A stretch of DNA of 64,000 bases from Oegoconia quadripuncta (GCA_949316235.1 OX438743.1:41447242-41511241); one strand, 5' to 3'. Positions 1-10,565 are shown, counted from the first letter of the stretch. Program-made: numbers and translations. Notes: generated by a model not told the origin, from the letters alone.

Positions 1-1574
1 AAAAAGTATTTAATATCAGAAGTTGAACATGTATTCAATTTTAAGGTATAATTCTGTAGCTGGACATTTAATTAAGGACAGTAAACTATAATGAAAAATA
101 GAGTTAAACAAAACTAATAATCTGCAGTATTATAATATCTTTAACAGCTCTATTTTATTACGTGTAAAATCAGTACCCAGTAGCAAAACCTTTGTTAGTA
201 ATTACCGCTTGATACCGATGTGGCATAGACATTATCAGTTTCTGGCATGTTTCGACAGGAATGTTTGCCCATGCCTCACAAAAAGCTTCATTAAGTTCAT
301 CTAAAGTTGTGGTACGATAAGTGGCTACTTTTTTCTTGATTTCGTGCCAAAGGTGCTCGATTGGGTTAAGGTCCGGGCTATTTGCTGGCCAATCTAGCAC
401 CGATACCGACTGACTGGTAAGAAACGACTTGACTGAACGGGCGGTATGTTTCGGGTCGTTATCATGCTGAAACGTCCATATAATAGGGAGATGCTCCTCA
501 GCATAGGGAAGCATCGTTTCCTCCAATATTGCCTTGTATTGATGTTGGTCTAAGTTACCCTGAACTTTCCTTACAGGTCCCACTCCACGTCCAGAAAATG
601 AACCCCACATTTTAATGTTTCCACCGCCATGTTTCACCTGCTTTTTTGTGAATCTTGGATTCATTTCCGCTTTTACTGGACGCCGTACGTATTGCCTTCC
701 ATCTGAAGAAATCAAATTAACCTTGGTCTCGTCAGAGAATAATACATGTTGCCATTGGGCGTAGGTCCAATGTCCATATTTACGTGCAAACGCCAAACGA
801 GCATTTCTATGTTCTTTCTTCAACAACGGTACTTGGCGAGCCACTCTTCCGAACAACCCTGCTTCTACCAGACGTCGTCGAACGGTCCTCGCTGAGACAC
901 CAGCTCTTTCGTCTGTCCCAAACACTTCGTGTTTAATTAAAATAGAGCCTAGAAACGGATCTTTCTTAGCTAACCTGGTTATCATTCTGTCTTCTTGCGG
1001 AGTTGTTTTTCTCGATCTTTTTGTTCTGGGCACATTTAAATCTGTGTTATTGCGTCTGACATGTTGCACTGCATTGTATACCATAGTTTTTGAACAATTT
1101 AAATGTTCTGCTATCCTTCGGTATGGCCAACCATGCTCGACAACAAACTTCATGATAATTTTTCGTAGTGTTGGATCGCAACTTTTATTTTTACCCATTT
1201 TTCTACAAAATATTTTTCAAAACTTAAAATTAATATCGGGATTGCCGCCAAAACTACCACGAAACAATAAAAGAAGAAGTAAAAAAGTATTGAGATTCAA
1301 ATTTTGAAAATAGAACGCAATATCTCAGTGTCCCTAATTAAATGGCCAGCCAGCATTATTTGAACAAATAGCACTACGATAATCTATCAGCTATACTGCA
1401 AAGAGGTTTAATGTTTAAGAAGTTGTTATTGTTTGTATAATCGGGCACATAAATGACTAATTATACTTACATGTAAGAGATATGGAATATGGTTTAGACT
1501 AGTTGGAAAATAAAAAATAAATTCACAATTCGGTTTAACCAAAGGGTGTCCCTAATTAGTTGACCACGACTGTA
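1..1574 (-). mobile_element. Tc1-type DNA transposon, right part, cut by window start
   Basis: The right terminus reads inwards as TACAGTCGTGGTCAACTAAT from 1574, with a TA target at 1573-1574. A second, inner inverted motif (ctggacatttaattaaggac) lies at about 59-80 on the left, with its reverse complement at about 1328-1350 on the right. This gives the inner/outer repeat layout known from IR/DR-type Tc1 elements. The outer left end would lie about 150 bases left of position 1. The transposase ORF sits between the inner repeats. The element abuts the tail of a SINE-B copy, so it probably inserted into that tail. Confidence 0.85.
170..1198 (-). CDS. Tc1/mariner-superfamily transposase (DD34E), intact
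   Basis: A 342-residue ORF of typical Tc1 transposase length with no stop or frameshift. Two helix-turn-helix DNA-binding segments lie at about 10-50 (including RRIAEHLNCSKTMVYNAV) and 65-115. The DDE catalytic core shows D156 (in VLFSDETKV), D246 (in FQHDNDPKH) and E281 (in SPDLNPIEHLWHEIK). There are 34 residues between D246 and E281, the DD34E signature of Tc1. The MWGSFSGRG segment is the usual glycine-rich stretch between the first two aspartates. The ATG at 1198 begins MGKNKSC, a normal start for the family. It cuts and pastes its own element at TA sites by binding the terminal repeats. The uninterrupted frame suggests recent activity; whether it is expressed cannot be seen. Confidence 0.93.
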   Translation of the reverse strand: MGKNKSCDPTLRKIIMKFVVEHGWPYRRIAEHLNCSKTMVYNAVQHVRRNNTDLNVPRTKRSRKTTPQEDRMITRLAKKDPFLGSILIKHEVFGTDERAGVSARTVRRRLVEAGLFGRVARQVPLLKKEHRNARLAFARKYGHWTYAQWQHVLFSDETKVNLISSDGRQYVRRPVKAEMNPRFTKKQVKHGGGNIKMWGSFSGRGVGPVRKVQGNLDQHQYKAILEETMLPYAEEHLPIIWTFQHDNDPKHTARSVKSFLTSQSVSVLDWPANSPDLNPIEHLWHEIKKKVATYRTTTLDELNEAFCEAWANIPVETCQKLIMSMPHRYQAVITNKGFATGY

Positions 1575-1580
1575 TATATT

Positions 1581-1843
1581 AATATCCTTAGACATACACA
1601 CAGCGCCATCTAGTTCCACAGTAAGCAACTATAGGCTTGTGTTGTGAATACCAGATGGTTGATGTTACTACATAAATATTTTTTTTTTTTTGTAAATAAA
1701 TACTTATTATAAATGAAAACATCCATAACTCGGGTATACATGTCCGTATTCATCACACAAACATATGGCTCTAGCGGGATTCGAACCCGCGACCTGTTGG
1801 TATAATGATCAGAGATTCTAACCACTACACCAAACAGGTCGTC
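1581..1843 (-). mobile_element. SINE-B copy (tRNA-derived), near full length
   Basis: Read on the minus strand, the tRNA-like head begins at 1843 with ggtgtagtgg (A box) and carries ggttcgaatcccg (B box). The family body follows (tttgtgtgatgaatacgg, then gttatggatg) and the shared 3' part ends in gaactagatggcgctgtgtg and aaggatatta. The same unit recurs at 14622, 20612, 21645, 41415, 46627, 47705, 48722, 58966 and 63788. It is a Pol III-type retroposon with no coding capacity. Confidence 0.85.
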
Positions 1844-2157
1844 ATTATTAACATTAATTATTATTGTAACTGCCTTAAATACTTTCTTTAGTGGCAGCAA
1901 CTACTCTGCTGGGGGAAAATCTGCAGCTTTCCTGAGTCCTTACTCATCAATATCAACTTTATCCTAGTTCAAATAAATTCATTGTTAATTAATTTAGTTA
2001 AATTTGGGATGATTTAATATATTTTTATTTTGTTTATTTTTATTATATGTTTCAAGTGAGGTAATATATATTTAAGGAATTCTCATGACGAGTCCTTTCT
2101 TATGATAGCAATACTGGAGTTTCTGAATATTTTTTTCTATGGTTACTTTTTCGACAT

Positions 2158-2521
2158 TGGTGTCGATTCGGATGTACACCAACTAAACTAAACTAAAACT
2201 AGTTTTGAAGTAGTACTAGACAGTTCACCTGTATAAATCATACTAAATGACGATTTAAAGAATAAAATGAATTTCTAAATAAATTAAGCAAGAAAAATCA
2301 CGAATATTGAGATTATTTCTGTCAAATAGATATTTTAAAGTAAAAAAGAAAAACAAAATTGACAGCTGATAATATAATCTCAATCTTTATCACATACGGA
2401 CAAACTAAACTAAAACCAGTTTTAAAGTAGTACTGTCTCTTTCCCCCTGGAACAGTACGATGCGACGGTACCACTCAAAAACTGGTTTTAGTTTAGTTGG
2501 TGTACATCCGAATCGACACCA
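2158..2521. mobile_element. MITE with ~34-bp inverted ends (GTACACCAACTAAAC type)
   Basis: The left end begins tggtgtcgattcggatgtac at 2158 and its reverse complement ends at 2521. The pairing continues through accaactaaactaaa. The interior holds no ORF of note. A shorter relative with the same ends lies at 45335-45490. It is a non-autonomous DNA element whose superfamily was not determined. Confidence 0.75.
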
Positions 2522-2973
2522 TAATCTATCCTATATGGTTTCTCAGGACGAATCTCACAGGATCCCATTAATTAAAATCAGTCTTTGTCGTCGGATAACA
2601 AAAAAGACAAATGAATATAGCAATTTGAAAACCCGCCAATGCATATTCTTTATCGAGCTTGAACGGCCATTTTTTCATTTTTACAAATTCAAGTTAAGAA
2701 TACGCTATCCGCCCCGAACAACCAGATTGTTCTTAATTTAAATGTCTTTGGGCGAGTGCCAGCAATATCAAACTTCCTAGACATCTCGTTGGTCAACCAG
2801 CTTCAAATAAGACTTTGATAACCCATTTGATTTACTTCTTATATACCTGTCAAATGGAATGTTACAGGTCACCTTACATAAAATTTCAAAACTGTGGAGC
2901 TCTTAAAAGGCTCCGCATTTCTCAACTACCGTGACGTGAAGTCGCTAATGTGGAAGTGCACTTAGTGACTTAC
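2522..2973. other. Intron sequence, nothing recognised
   Basis: This lies on the 3' side of the last visible Dop2R exon, within the following intron. No repeat family or exon could be identified, and the short ORFs here are fortuitous. Confidence 0.4.
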
Positions 2974-3081
2974 CTGTCATTTTCCTCGGTGACTGTAGCT
3001 AGCATGAACTCCGTAGACTTATCGTTGGGTATCACGTGACAGTCGTCAGCGTCAGCGTCTAGGTTAGCTGATTTGTCGTAA
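2974..3081 (-). CDS. Dop2R: D2-like dopamine receptor, third intracellular loop exon
   Basis: Minus-strand exon of 108 nt between an acceptor (gttaacag at 3082 upward) and a donor (gtaagt from 2973 down). The first T completes the AG left by the preceding exon to give Ser, then 35 codons follow. The translation includes LDADADDCHVIPNDKSTEF and MLATVTEEND, which I recognise as the acidic third-loop segment of insect D2-like receptors. It ends in phase 2 (AG). The next exon, expected to lead to TM6-TM7, was not found between here and position 1. This cytoplasmic loop governs G-protein coupling and is often alternatively spliced in the family (established knowledge). Confidence 0.85.
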
Positions 3082-3309
3082 CTGTTAAAGATATAAATTG
3101 AAAATTTAAGAAGTCTCGAGTCTCTGCATACCATATTGTCATCCAGATAAATAGATTATGTTAAAACTTAAAATATCTTTGCAACGGCCAAATCAATTTC
3201 GGTGGTAGCTTGGACATACTGACTGACCGAAAAATGCTTAGCCTTATTTTTATTTCCAATAGATTTAAATTGACATTCAACAAATGATATCATGTATCTT
3301 ATACGTTGA

Positions 3310-3600
3310 AATAAAATGCTTTGAGTTTGAGTTCTTTTCCCAGGCAGGCCATGCACCAATGAGTTTTTAAATTTAATTTAATTACTTATCTGCATTTATC
3401 CGACTGTACTTAAACGATGATGGAAAACATCGTGAGGAAACCTGCATGTCTGAGAAATAAAAATTCTGTAACAGGTGAATTCCCCAACCCGCGTTGGGCC
3501 AGTGTGGCGGACTATGGCCCATACTCCCTCACACAAGGGAAGGCCTATATGTATACCTGCAGTGGGATGTTTACGGGCTGATGATGACATACAGGTATCT
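3310..3600 (+). mobile_element. SINE-D-like repeat
   Basis: Contains the shared phrases caatgagtttttaaatttaa, gatggaaaacatcgtgagga, ggcggactatggcccatact and cagtgggatgtttacgggct. The same order appears on the minus strand at 58200-58505 and 59590-59878, where a tRNA-like B box (ggttccatcccc) is preserved at the head. Here the head is degraded. Confidence 0.65.
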
Positions 3601-3608
3601 GTCTTTAA

Positions 3609-3930
3609 CAGCCTCCGTGGCTCAATGTAAACAACATTGGGTTTACGATTCGGAGGTCGCGGGTTCGATCCCCAGCGGGGTACATGATTTAGTACTCGGT
3701 TTGGTTGGTGGTAGGGCATTTTAAATGTCCGCCTGACTAACTACCACCATCTTATCTAAATCTGCCGCCAAGCAGCAATGTTAATAGCATTGTTGTGTTC
3801 CGGTTGTCAGAGATAAGATAGCCAGTCCCCCAAATGTGTTGGGGTTTCCGGGTCAGTACGCTTCCACCTTCGACTTCATGTTCACTTAACATCAGGTGTG
3901 ATTGAGGTCAAGTACGAACCCTCCGTGCAT
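3609..3930 (+). mobile_element. SINE-C copy, full length
   Basis: The head reads cctccgtggctcaatgtaaa (A box) and gcgggttcgatccccagcgg (B box). The family body follows (ggtttggttggtggtagggc, ccaccatcttatctaaatct, cattgttgtgttccggttgt) and ends catcaggtgtgattgaggtc ... cataaaaaaaa. The A-rich tail and tRNA-like promoter identify a Pol III SINE. It is the most abundant SINE family in the window. Confidence 0.88.
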
Positions 3931-5247
3931 AAAAAAAAATCAGCCCGTATCCGTACCCATGTGGGTACTTATAAAACCCCGTTTGCGCCTGGAGAAGAAA
4001 ATATCTTTATTATGAGTAATAACAATAACTCATTAGCTTGGCTGAAATCAGGATTCGTAGTGAATTTGGTCGCGGTGAAACCTTTTTATTACGCTTTTAC
4101 ATACATTTTTGTCTACAAGGCGTTGTACCTTTTGTATGGGAAAACTGAAAAAGAGGCAGAATTTGAAAACGTCATAGAACAAAAGTTTGCCATCGAACCC
4201 GCGACCGCCTTTTTGTATAGGTATCTTCTATTCTTCTAGGTTATTATATAAAATTACAATATTTTTTATTTCCATGGCATTTTATCTTTTCATAGTAAGT
4301 TTTATGTTAATATCTAAGATTAAATTTTATGCTGTGTAATTTCATTGAATAAGATAGGCATAGATATATTTATTTGAAATCACACAATTATATTAAGAAG
4401 AAAATTACAACACAAATAGAAAATGTGTTCTTTTATAAATACCAAGGGTGACTAGAAGAGATCCCTTTATGGGATAAGACCGCCTTTGTACTTAATTTTA
4501 AGTTACATTTAATTTATTAATGTATATTAATCATATGAAGTACAATAAAGCGTTTACAAACAAAGAAACAGGGAGAAGTGTACTCACCCGAGTACACTGT
4601 ATGTCAAAAAAGCCTACATGTAAGCATAAGCTAATTGCTACAGATCGGGTTTTCAGAGGAGCCCAACGTGAAGAGCCTCCGATGTGATTCGAACAGTTGT
4701 ACAAGTTGTGCAGAAGCAAATACATATATAACATATATATTTGTATAGTAAGCGAGAAGAAATGGTCTAATTTAAAAACACTATAATAAATTGACCTCTA
4801 AGAGGCAACATGGGCAAGGTACAATGGAGCACGTAGTTTGGTTTCCATTAGCTCAAGCCCGGCGGGAACCCTAATTATGAAAGCAAACACGTAGCGGCTT
4901 CAAAAGAAATTCTTACCCCGAGATACTTTAAGTTTTTCTCAACGGTCGGTGGTTGAGGGTGGGAGTTGGTATATTTTTTAATACACATCGCAATGAAACA
5001 TGTTATTTTTATAAGCTGTGACAAATCTTCGTATGTCCTCTGTGGTTTCATACGACTAGATAAATGAGATCGTGTTATTATAGGGTGTATGTAACTGCTT
5101 TACAGCTTTAATGTCAAAAATCTGTCATGATGATGATCCTTATGATTCTCAGAGCCCATTTCGTGGGTCGATCGTCAAGCTATTTTGTTTCAGCCAGCTG
5201 ACGGGTCTGCGTTTAACCTTTCATTAGGGGAACACGATTACTTTCAA
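3931..5247. other. Dop2R intron, mostly unclassified, with a LINE tail fragment
   Basis: A short LINE 3'-tail motif (agaagagatccctttatggg, then accgcctttgtactt) lies at about 4450-4495. The rest is AT-rich with no repeat I can name and no credible exon. The ORF at 3898-4239 begins inside the SINE-C tail and is fortuitous. Confidence 0.4.
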
Positions 5248-5677
5248 CCGCCTCCGTGGCTCAATGTAAACAACGTTGGGTTTAGGATTCGGAGGTCGCG
5301 GGTTCGATCCCCAGCGGGATACTAGTACTCGGTTTGGTTGGTGGTAGGGTATTTTAAATGCCACCATCTTATCTAAATCTGCCGCCAAGCAACAATGAAA
5401 TGAAATGAAAATCATTTATTCATGTAGGCAATACAATATGCACTTATGAACGTCATTTGTTTTTTTAAACTACCACTAGCTCGGAACGCGACCACTACTG
5501 AGAAGAGCTAGCGAGATGTTAATAGCATTGTTATGTTCCGATTGTCAGAGATAAGATAGCCATTCCCCCAAATGTGTTGGGGCTTCCGGGTCAGTACGCT
5601 TCCACCTTCGACCTCAATTTCACTTAACATCAGGTGTGATTGAGGTCAAGTAACAACCCGTTGTGCATAAAAAAACA
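5248..5677 (+). mobile_element. SINE-C copy split by a LINE 3'-end insertion
   Basis: The SINE-C head (cctccgtggctcaatgtaaa) and B box are at 5248-5325. The body runs to gccaagcaacaatg at about 5397 and resumes at atgttaatagcattg (about 5516), ending cataaaaaaa near 5677. The interruption at 5395-5515 is a separate retroposon fragment. The short word atg appears on both sides. Confidence 0.8.
5395..5515 (-). mobile_element. LINE 3'-end fragment nested in SINE-C
   Basis: It contains gaaaatcatttattcatgta and cactagctcggaacgcgacc, the reverse complement of the 3' end at 6090-6215 (gttccgagctagtggtagtt ... gaataaatgattttcat). Insertion into the SINE body shows this LINE family was active after the SINE-C copy arrived. 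Confidence 0.7.
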
Positions 5678-5904
5678 CGATTAGTTTTAATGACATTAAA
5701 CCTGTCATCACGATCATACTCTTTGCTCCCTCGGTCGTCATAGAGCACTTTTTCACCCAGCTGACAGTTTCATCAATAATTAGATCGCGTATAGCTTTAA
5801 TGTCAACTACTTGTCATTATGATCATCCGTATTGCTCGAAGACCAAGTGTTCCTGGGTCATCTACTGCTGAAAATAGGCCTCCAGCCACCTTGTAAGTGG
5901 ATAT

Positions 5905-6215
5905 CCAGAATGGATATACAGAATTTTCCGCTTAATAAATTTAAACTTATTATAAAACAAAATTATGTAAAAAGGGATATTACAAAATTTCAGACTATGT
6001 TAATGATAGGGATTAAACGGCTCCTCTACACGATATATAAAACTTGTTGTAACCTTTCTAGATTGTAAATGGCTGATTGAAAAGAGACAAACCCTTTGAG
6101 TTTCTCGCTAGCCCTTCTCAATAGTGGTCGCGTTCCGAGCTAGTGGTAGTTTAAAAAACACGTGACGTTCATAAGTGCATATTGTATTGCCTACATGAAT
6201 AAATGATTTTCATGT
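5905..6215 (+). mobile_element. 5'-truncated LINE, RT C-terminus and 3' UTR
   Basis: The translation MDIQNFPLNKFKLIIKQNYV (about 5911 on) matches the C-terminal phrase found in the other LINE-E copies (DIQNLPLNKLKTIMKQKL at 26220-26275). The 3' UTR has ccctttgagtttctcgctag and ends in gaataaatgattttcat. Stop codons and truncation make it a dead copy. Confidence 0.65.
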
Positions 6216-6244
6216 CCATGTCCATTTCAATTTCAATTTCAATT

Positions 6245-6490
6245 TTCATCTTTCCATTATCCTACGCTTGCCGGTGCGTAGTCTGCACTCAAGAACTTTA
6301 ATGCCCCACCGGCCATCAGCTCTTCGAGCCATGTGCCCTGCCCATTACTACTTCAACTTCCTAATCCGCTTGGTTATGTCGATAATTTTTTTTTCGTCCA
6401 TAGAATTCTTCAATCCTGATTCGATCACGTATGGAACGCCGAGGGTCGTCTTTTCCACAGCTCGTTGAGTGCCCTTGAGTTTTCTTATGA
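6245..6490 (-). mobile_element. LINE-G fragment (RT C-terminus)
   Basis: The reverse-complement translation contains ITKRIRKLK, a WAGHMARRADGRWGIKVLEC-like stretch and a basic segment. This is the C-terminal end common to many insect LINE reverse transcriptases (KLKWQWAGHIAR type). It is broken by stops. Relatives lie at 7850-8060, 44290-44560, 53335-53620 and 57090-57270. Confidence 0.6.
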
Positions 6491-6574
6491 GACAACGTTT
6501 CAGTGTCAACGTCAAAGTTATCATTGGAAAAATACAGATTTTTTTATTAATTAAATACGCATTTGACCACAATC

Positions 6575-6850
6575 TCACCTGATGGGAAGTGACGATGTGG
6601 CCGAAGATGAAGCACGCGATCTCAGTAGATGCCTATTCACCCTGCTCTTGAAGATCCCAAGCTTGTAGGTTTCGGGAAAGATTGACGCCGGAAGGAAGTT
6701 CCATGCCTTGGCTGTTCGCATTATGAATGAAGAGTCGAACCGCTTAGTGCGAAAGTTCGGTATGTTAACTACATACGGGTGGAATCTCTCCCCACGCCTA
6801 GGAGTCCGAAGATGAAATGGCGATGGTGGAATAAGATTGTGTAATTCCAA
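6575..6850 (-). mobile_element. LINE-D fragment, RT C-terminal 80 residues
   Basis: The 91-residue open frame ends with RTAKAWNFLPASIFPETY and KSRVNRHLLRSRA, the jockey/BS-type LINE C-terminal pattern (R-T/S-x-x-W-N-x-L-P, F/K-x-x-x-x-x-x-L). A 3' UTR of the family (catcaggtgagattgtggtc) lies just downstream. It is truncated at its 5' end and carries no catalytic RT motifs. Confidence 0.7.
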
Positions 6851-6931
6851 CGCACACTCACCGAAGTACTTCCTGTAAAAGACTGAGAAATAGGCGACCT
6901 TGCGACGATCTAAGACTTGTCTTTAACATAC

Positions 6932-7125
6932 CTGTCATCATGATCGTCTTCATTGCTCCCAGACCCCGTGTTTGTGGGTCGGTCGTCATGCAGCACTGTT
7001 TCGGCCAGCTGGCGGGTCTGCGCCACATTCTCGATGATAACCGCTGTGGTGACGCCTGTTGCCTGATCACCCGATATTGGAGGCTTCTTCGCTGCCCGCT
7101 GTTTCTTCGCTCGATTTCTTAACGC
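6932..7125 (-). CDS. Dop2R: D2-like dopamine receptor, start of third intracellular loop
   Basis: A 194-nt exon with acceptor cag before 7125 and donor gtatgt from 6931 down. It starts in phase 0 directly after the NIFE of the TM5 exon and ends in phase 2 (AG). The translation begins ALRNRAKKQRAAKKPPI and includes VIIENVAQTRQLAETVL and NTGSGSNEDDHDD. This matches the basic TM5-proximal loop followed by an acidic stretch in insect Dop2R. The basic ALR...KKQR segment is the G-protein contact region in this family. Phase agrees with both neighbouring exons. Confidence 0.9.
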
Positions 7126-7349
7126 CTGATATGAAATAAATGGGGTTCACTAATTGTAATGTAAAATTAAGTTTTGAGGCCTTGACATATTATTTCGAAA
7201 AATTTAAAATTTCACTGATAAGATCAAACAGATGACAGACATGATATTGCTGGAGAAAGAGGAAGAGAAATTGATGAAGAATATTAGATGCATCAACCAC
7301 ATAGTTCAAGACTCCTGTTATCATGGTCATCCTTATTGAAAGACGATCT

Positions 7350-7590
7350 GACGACCGGTTGGTGTAGTGGATAGTGACCCTGTCAGCGAAACCAACGGTT
7401 GCGGGTTCGAATCCTGCGAGGGGTAAATGTTTGTGTGATGAATACGAACATTTATTCCCGAGTCATGGATGTTTATATAAATATTTATGTATGTTTATCC
7501 GTTATCTAGTATCCATAGCACAAGCTTTGCTTAGTTTGGGACTAGATGATTGGTGTAAATGTCCGAAATATTTATTTATATTTAAGAAAG
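7350..7590 (+). mobile_element. SINE-A copy, full length
   Basis: The head has ttggtgtagtggatagtgac (A box) and gcgggttcgaatcctgcgag (B box). The body has gttatctagtatccatagca and ttgcttagtttgggactaga, and the tail is aaatatttatttatatttaag. Other copies are at 10566, 17708, 41769, 46037 and 58791. It lies in the intron upstream of the 6932-7125 exon, antisense to Dop2R. Confidence 0.88.
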
Positions 7591-7849
7591 AAAGAAAAAT
7601 TTATTTAAACACATCTCATGACACAAACAATCAGGTACAAATATTACACAGTCGAGACACGTGCAAAAAAATAACATTGTGTTTGCCATCTAATTGTCGG
7701 TGTCGCAAGGTGGAGTCAAAAAGGTCTCTAACTCAGCATGGGTTGTAGCCGTTCACTACAACGCTGGTTTTCAGTGGAGCTTCCAAATGACGCACCTATG
7801 ACGCGCGATGATGGAAGTGAGCCTCCAAATGACGATTGCTGGCAGACCT

Positions 7850-8090
7850 AGTGTTCGTGGATCATCTACCGCTGAAAATAGGCCTCAAGCCTTGTGAGTG
7901 GATGTCTTACTCGGCACTTGCCGGTGTGTGGATCTCCACTTGAAAACTTTAATACCCCACTATTCATCAGGTTTTCGAGCTATGTGTCCTGCCCACTGCC
8001 ACGCAACTTACTCATCAGGTGGGCTAAGTTAGTGACTTTCGTTCTCCTACGAATTTCTTAATTCTTCTTCTTAATTCGATCACACACTCA
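7850..8090 (-). mobile_element. LINE-G relic
   Basis: The phrases tcggcacttgccggtgtgtg, ctttaataccccactattca and gagctatgtgtcctgcccac match, in order, the minus-orientation LINE-G C-terminus at 6245-6490 and 44290-44560. It is degenerate with no open frame. Confidence 0.5.
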
Positions 8091-8091
8091 A

Positions 8092-8380
8092 ATGTCGACA
8101 TTGCCCTCACTACAGCCCCTTACGTACTATGAGAGTTCCATTGAGGCCTATAGTGAGAGCATATACTGGCGAGCGAAGGGGGTTAGCGGGCAGGTCCTCC
8201 CTACCGCCGAGAAAGATCGCTGCGGGGTTTTAGTGGGTATACCTCCCATTAGGGGAGGGGAGTCCCACCTAACCGTCTCGCCACCCCCAGGCATTAACGC
8301 ACTTTCCCGTGGAAAAAAAGAAAATAGACCCATGGCGTTCTATACAGCAATGGGTCAAGTCAAAATCGTTTATGGTTGAG
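8092..8380. repeat. GC-rich unclassified repeat-like block
   Basis: More GC-rich than its surroundings (gtatacctcccattaggggaggggagtcc and similar). Two overlapping antiparallel open frames exist, but neither resembles a known protein. It is probably a transposon UTR segment; I cannot assign it. Confidence 0.3.
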
Positions 8381-8898
8381 CGACTTCTCCTTATTATTAC
8401 AGTATAATTAGAACAAACGGGTTACATGTATATTAACCTCCTTCAGGGTCAATTGTAATTATAACAAAACATATAAGATACCCTCATTCGACCAAGCATA
8501 TTACTATTTGCTAAAGCAAGCAAACCTTTCTGGTAATAAATACAATTACAACATACAATACCGTATATTTTATTATGATAGCATTGTTGTCTGTGTATTT
8601 GTCGATTGTTACCCTTATTTCGCGGAAAGGCAAAATGCGGAAATACTAATAAAAATTAAAAATATAGAAAACCCCGTCTAGATTGATGGAACAAGTGATT
8701 ATATCATCCAGGTAGACCAAATAAACTGTTAAAAGCCAGAATCATTGGAACGGTTTAACCGATTTGCCTCTAACATGGCTACTATCCCCGAGTTTAATTT
8801 TAAGTATACATAAAAAAAAATTTTTTAAACCCCTCGAAAGATTTAATTTTAAACGGGGAAATTAAAACTAAAGCACAGATTACTAATTAGTTACACTA

Positions 8899-9354
8899 AG
8901 GCCCGTATTAATAAACCAGTCTTTTGGGCGTTTATAGCTACACTACAGTTTTCAACTACAGTAGCTATCATCGCTATTTTGTACTGTGTATATTTATTTC
9001 TGTATCCAATAAAATTATTCTAATTCTATTCTTATTCTTATTCTCAAGGTTGAGAGCAGTCTTGTGACCGGTCTCAAGTAAACGTATTGATTAATAAACC
9101 GAACTTGAGACCTGAAAAGCACGTGCATACTGAAGCAGTACTCATTTGAGAGGTGCGCGTATTTATAAACGAAACTCAAGACTATCATTCATTCGCCGCT
9201 GAGGCGAATACTTGAGAAGTGATCTCGGCTGAGTAGACCTCAAGATTGGTTTATAAATTAGCACGAAGCTTGAGATAGCGTCAACTGCTTAAGACGCATC
9301 TCGATTGATACAGCCTCAAGACTTGTATTGAGATTGATTTATTAATATAGGCCT
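8899..9354. mobile_element. MITE with AGGCC(C/T)RTATTAATAAA ends
   Basis: The left end aggcccgtattaataaacca (8899) is mirrored by ttgatttattaatataggcct ending at 9354. The interior repeats cttgagac/ctcaagac words several times in both orientations, giving extensive secondary structure. There is no coding sequence. It is a non-autonomous DNA transposon of unknown superfamily. Confidence 0.65.
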
Positions 9355-10300
9355 AAAAGACAGAGACATCCCTCGTAGAATAGCTGATGATGGCAAGGAA
9401 CTTTTTTTACGTGTATTTACCTGTTCTCCATGTTATGTGTACGTGTGTGTGTGTGCGTAAGTTTATCGTGGATGTATGGGAATGTACGGGATTATTAATG
9501 CTTTATAAGATTATGTATGATATCATCGAATACACCAAAAACTGGTTTGATTAAATTGTATGTATTGAATATTGAATATTGGTATTGAAATGTACTCTTT
9601 TCTCTGACATCATGTATAATAGCGAATAGTAGTTGTGATCAAAGAGTACAATGTATATACGGAGATAGACGGGTATGTTGGCGTTTGCAAGCGACTTGGG
9701 TTCACAGCGCCATCTATCCGCAATGATGTGTAACTAACCTCGTCAAGGTCATGAAACCTAGCCGTACCTACCTAAACCTGGCAGCTTGATAGTTACTTCA
9801 GAGATTTATTTTCAATGAAACATTGAAATTGAAAAAAATGCGCGTACACATCCAACGACAGCCGACATTTTTCTCAGTGTTGCCAAATCATCATTACTTT
9901 ACGTGTTTTACTTTCACAAAACCTAATGCTATAAATATGAAAATGTAATAACTAGGCAAGAAAAAAATCACTTTAAATATATTTAGGTACATAATAGTTT
10001 ATTTGTTTTTGAGAAAATATAGACTTTAAATATTTTACATGGTAATCATGGTATAAACAAGTTATGACATATGGCGGCTAGGTGGCGCTAGTCTCTATTG
10101 GGACGGGAGTATTTGTTCTAAGAGACCACAGCATGGTTGTGATGTATGTGGGTATTTTGATACTTATTGTTGTTTATTTTTTATATACGGTTGTCGGTGG
10201 TTAAACGTTATATTGGGAAGACGTCTATCATTGCTATTCCCTTGATAAGACCTAGGAAGCCAGATCGTGGAAGCACTAAACATTTCAGTAGTAAACTTAC
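9355..10300. other. Dop2R intron; short GT repeat, otherwise nothing recognised
   Basis: A small (GT)n run lies at about 9440-9460. The segment from 9500 to 10300 has no exon that keeps phase with the flanking Dop2R exons and no repeat I can place. Confidence 0.4.
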
Positions 10301-10553
10301 CTCAAAAATATTATAATAGAGGAACATCATCATTATACAGGGGATGTAGAAAGAACCAAGTGACGAGTAGATGACGTAGTTCTGGTTGTTGAAGAGGCAC
10401 TCGTCGAAATTCCGGTCTGGCGAGTCGTTGAGGCCTAGGACTATGGGCGAGCCGATGGCAGCCGAAATCAGCCACACCAGCACTATCGTGAACCAGACAC
10501 GGCGATTGTTCTTGTGTTTGGCGTATTTTATAGGCTGCGTTACTGCTATATAC
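10301..10553 (-). CDS. Dop2R: D2-like dopamine receptor, TM4-ECL2-TM5 exon
   Basis: A 253-nt exon; acceptor caacag before 10553, donor gtaagt from 10300 down. The first G completes the AG of the previous exon (Arg of DRY), then come 84 codons ending NIFE in phase 0. The translation starts YIAVTQPIKYAKHKNNRR, the second intracellular loop of D2-like receptors. TM4 is FTIVLVWLISAAIGSPIVLG, with the conserved Trp. ECL2 has the disulfide Cys in DECLFNN. TM5 is YSSLGSFYIPCIMMMFLYY, with the three serines (SSxxS) that contact the catechol hydroxyls. A plain ORF call that continues upstream as MSEIFIIIISFN reads intron and SINE tail. Confidence 0.95.
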
Positions 10554-10565
10554 CTGTTGAAAGAA

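Noticed and set aside
5224..5415. Short proteins such as ...WGSNPRPPNRKPNVVYIEPRR repeated at several places
   Set aside because: These are antisense translations of the SINE-C head and occur wherever that SINE lies.
7350..7425. tRNA gene (A box, B box, CCA-like context)
   Set aside because: The same head recurs with a fixed SINE body behind it and cannot fold into a full cloverleaf with acceptor stem; it is a SINE promoter. The same reasoning applies to all SINE-B, SINE-C and SINE-D heads.
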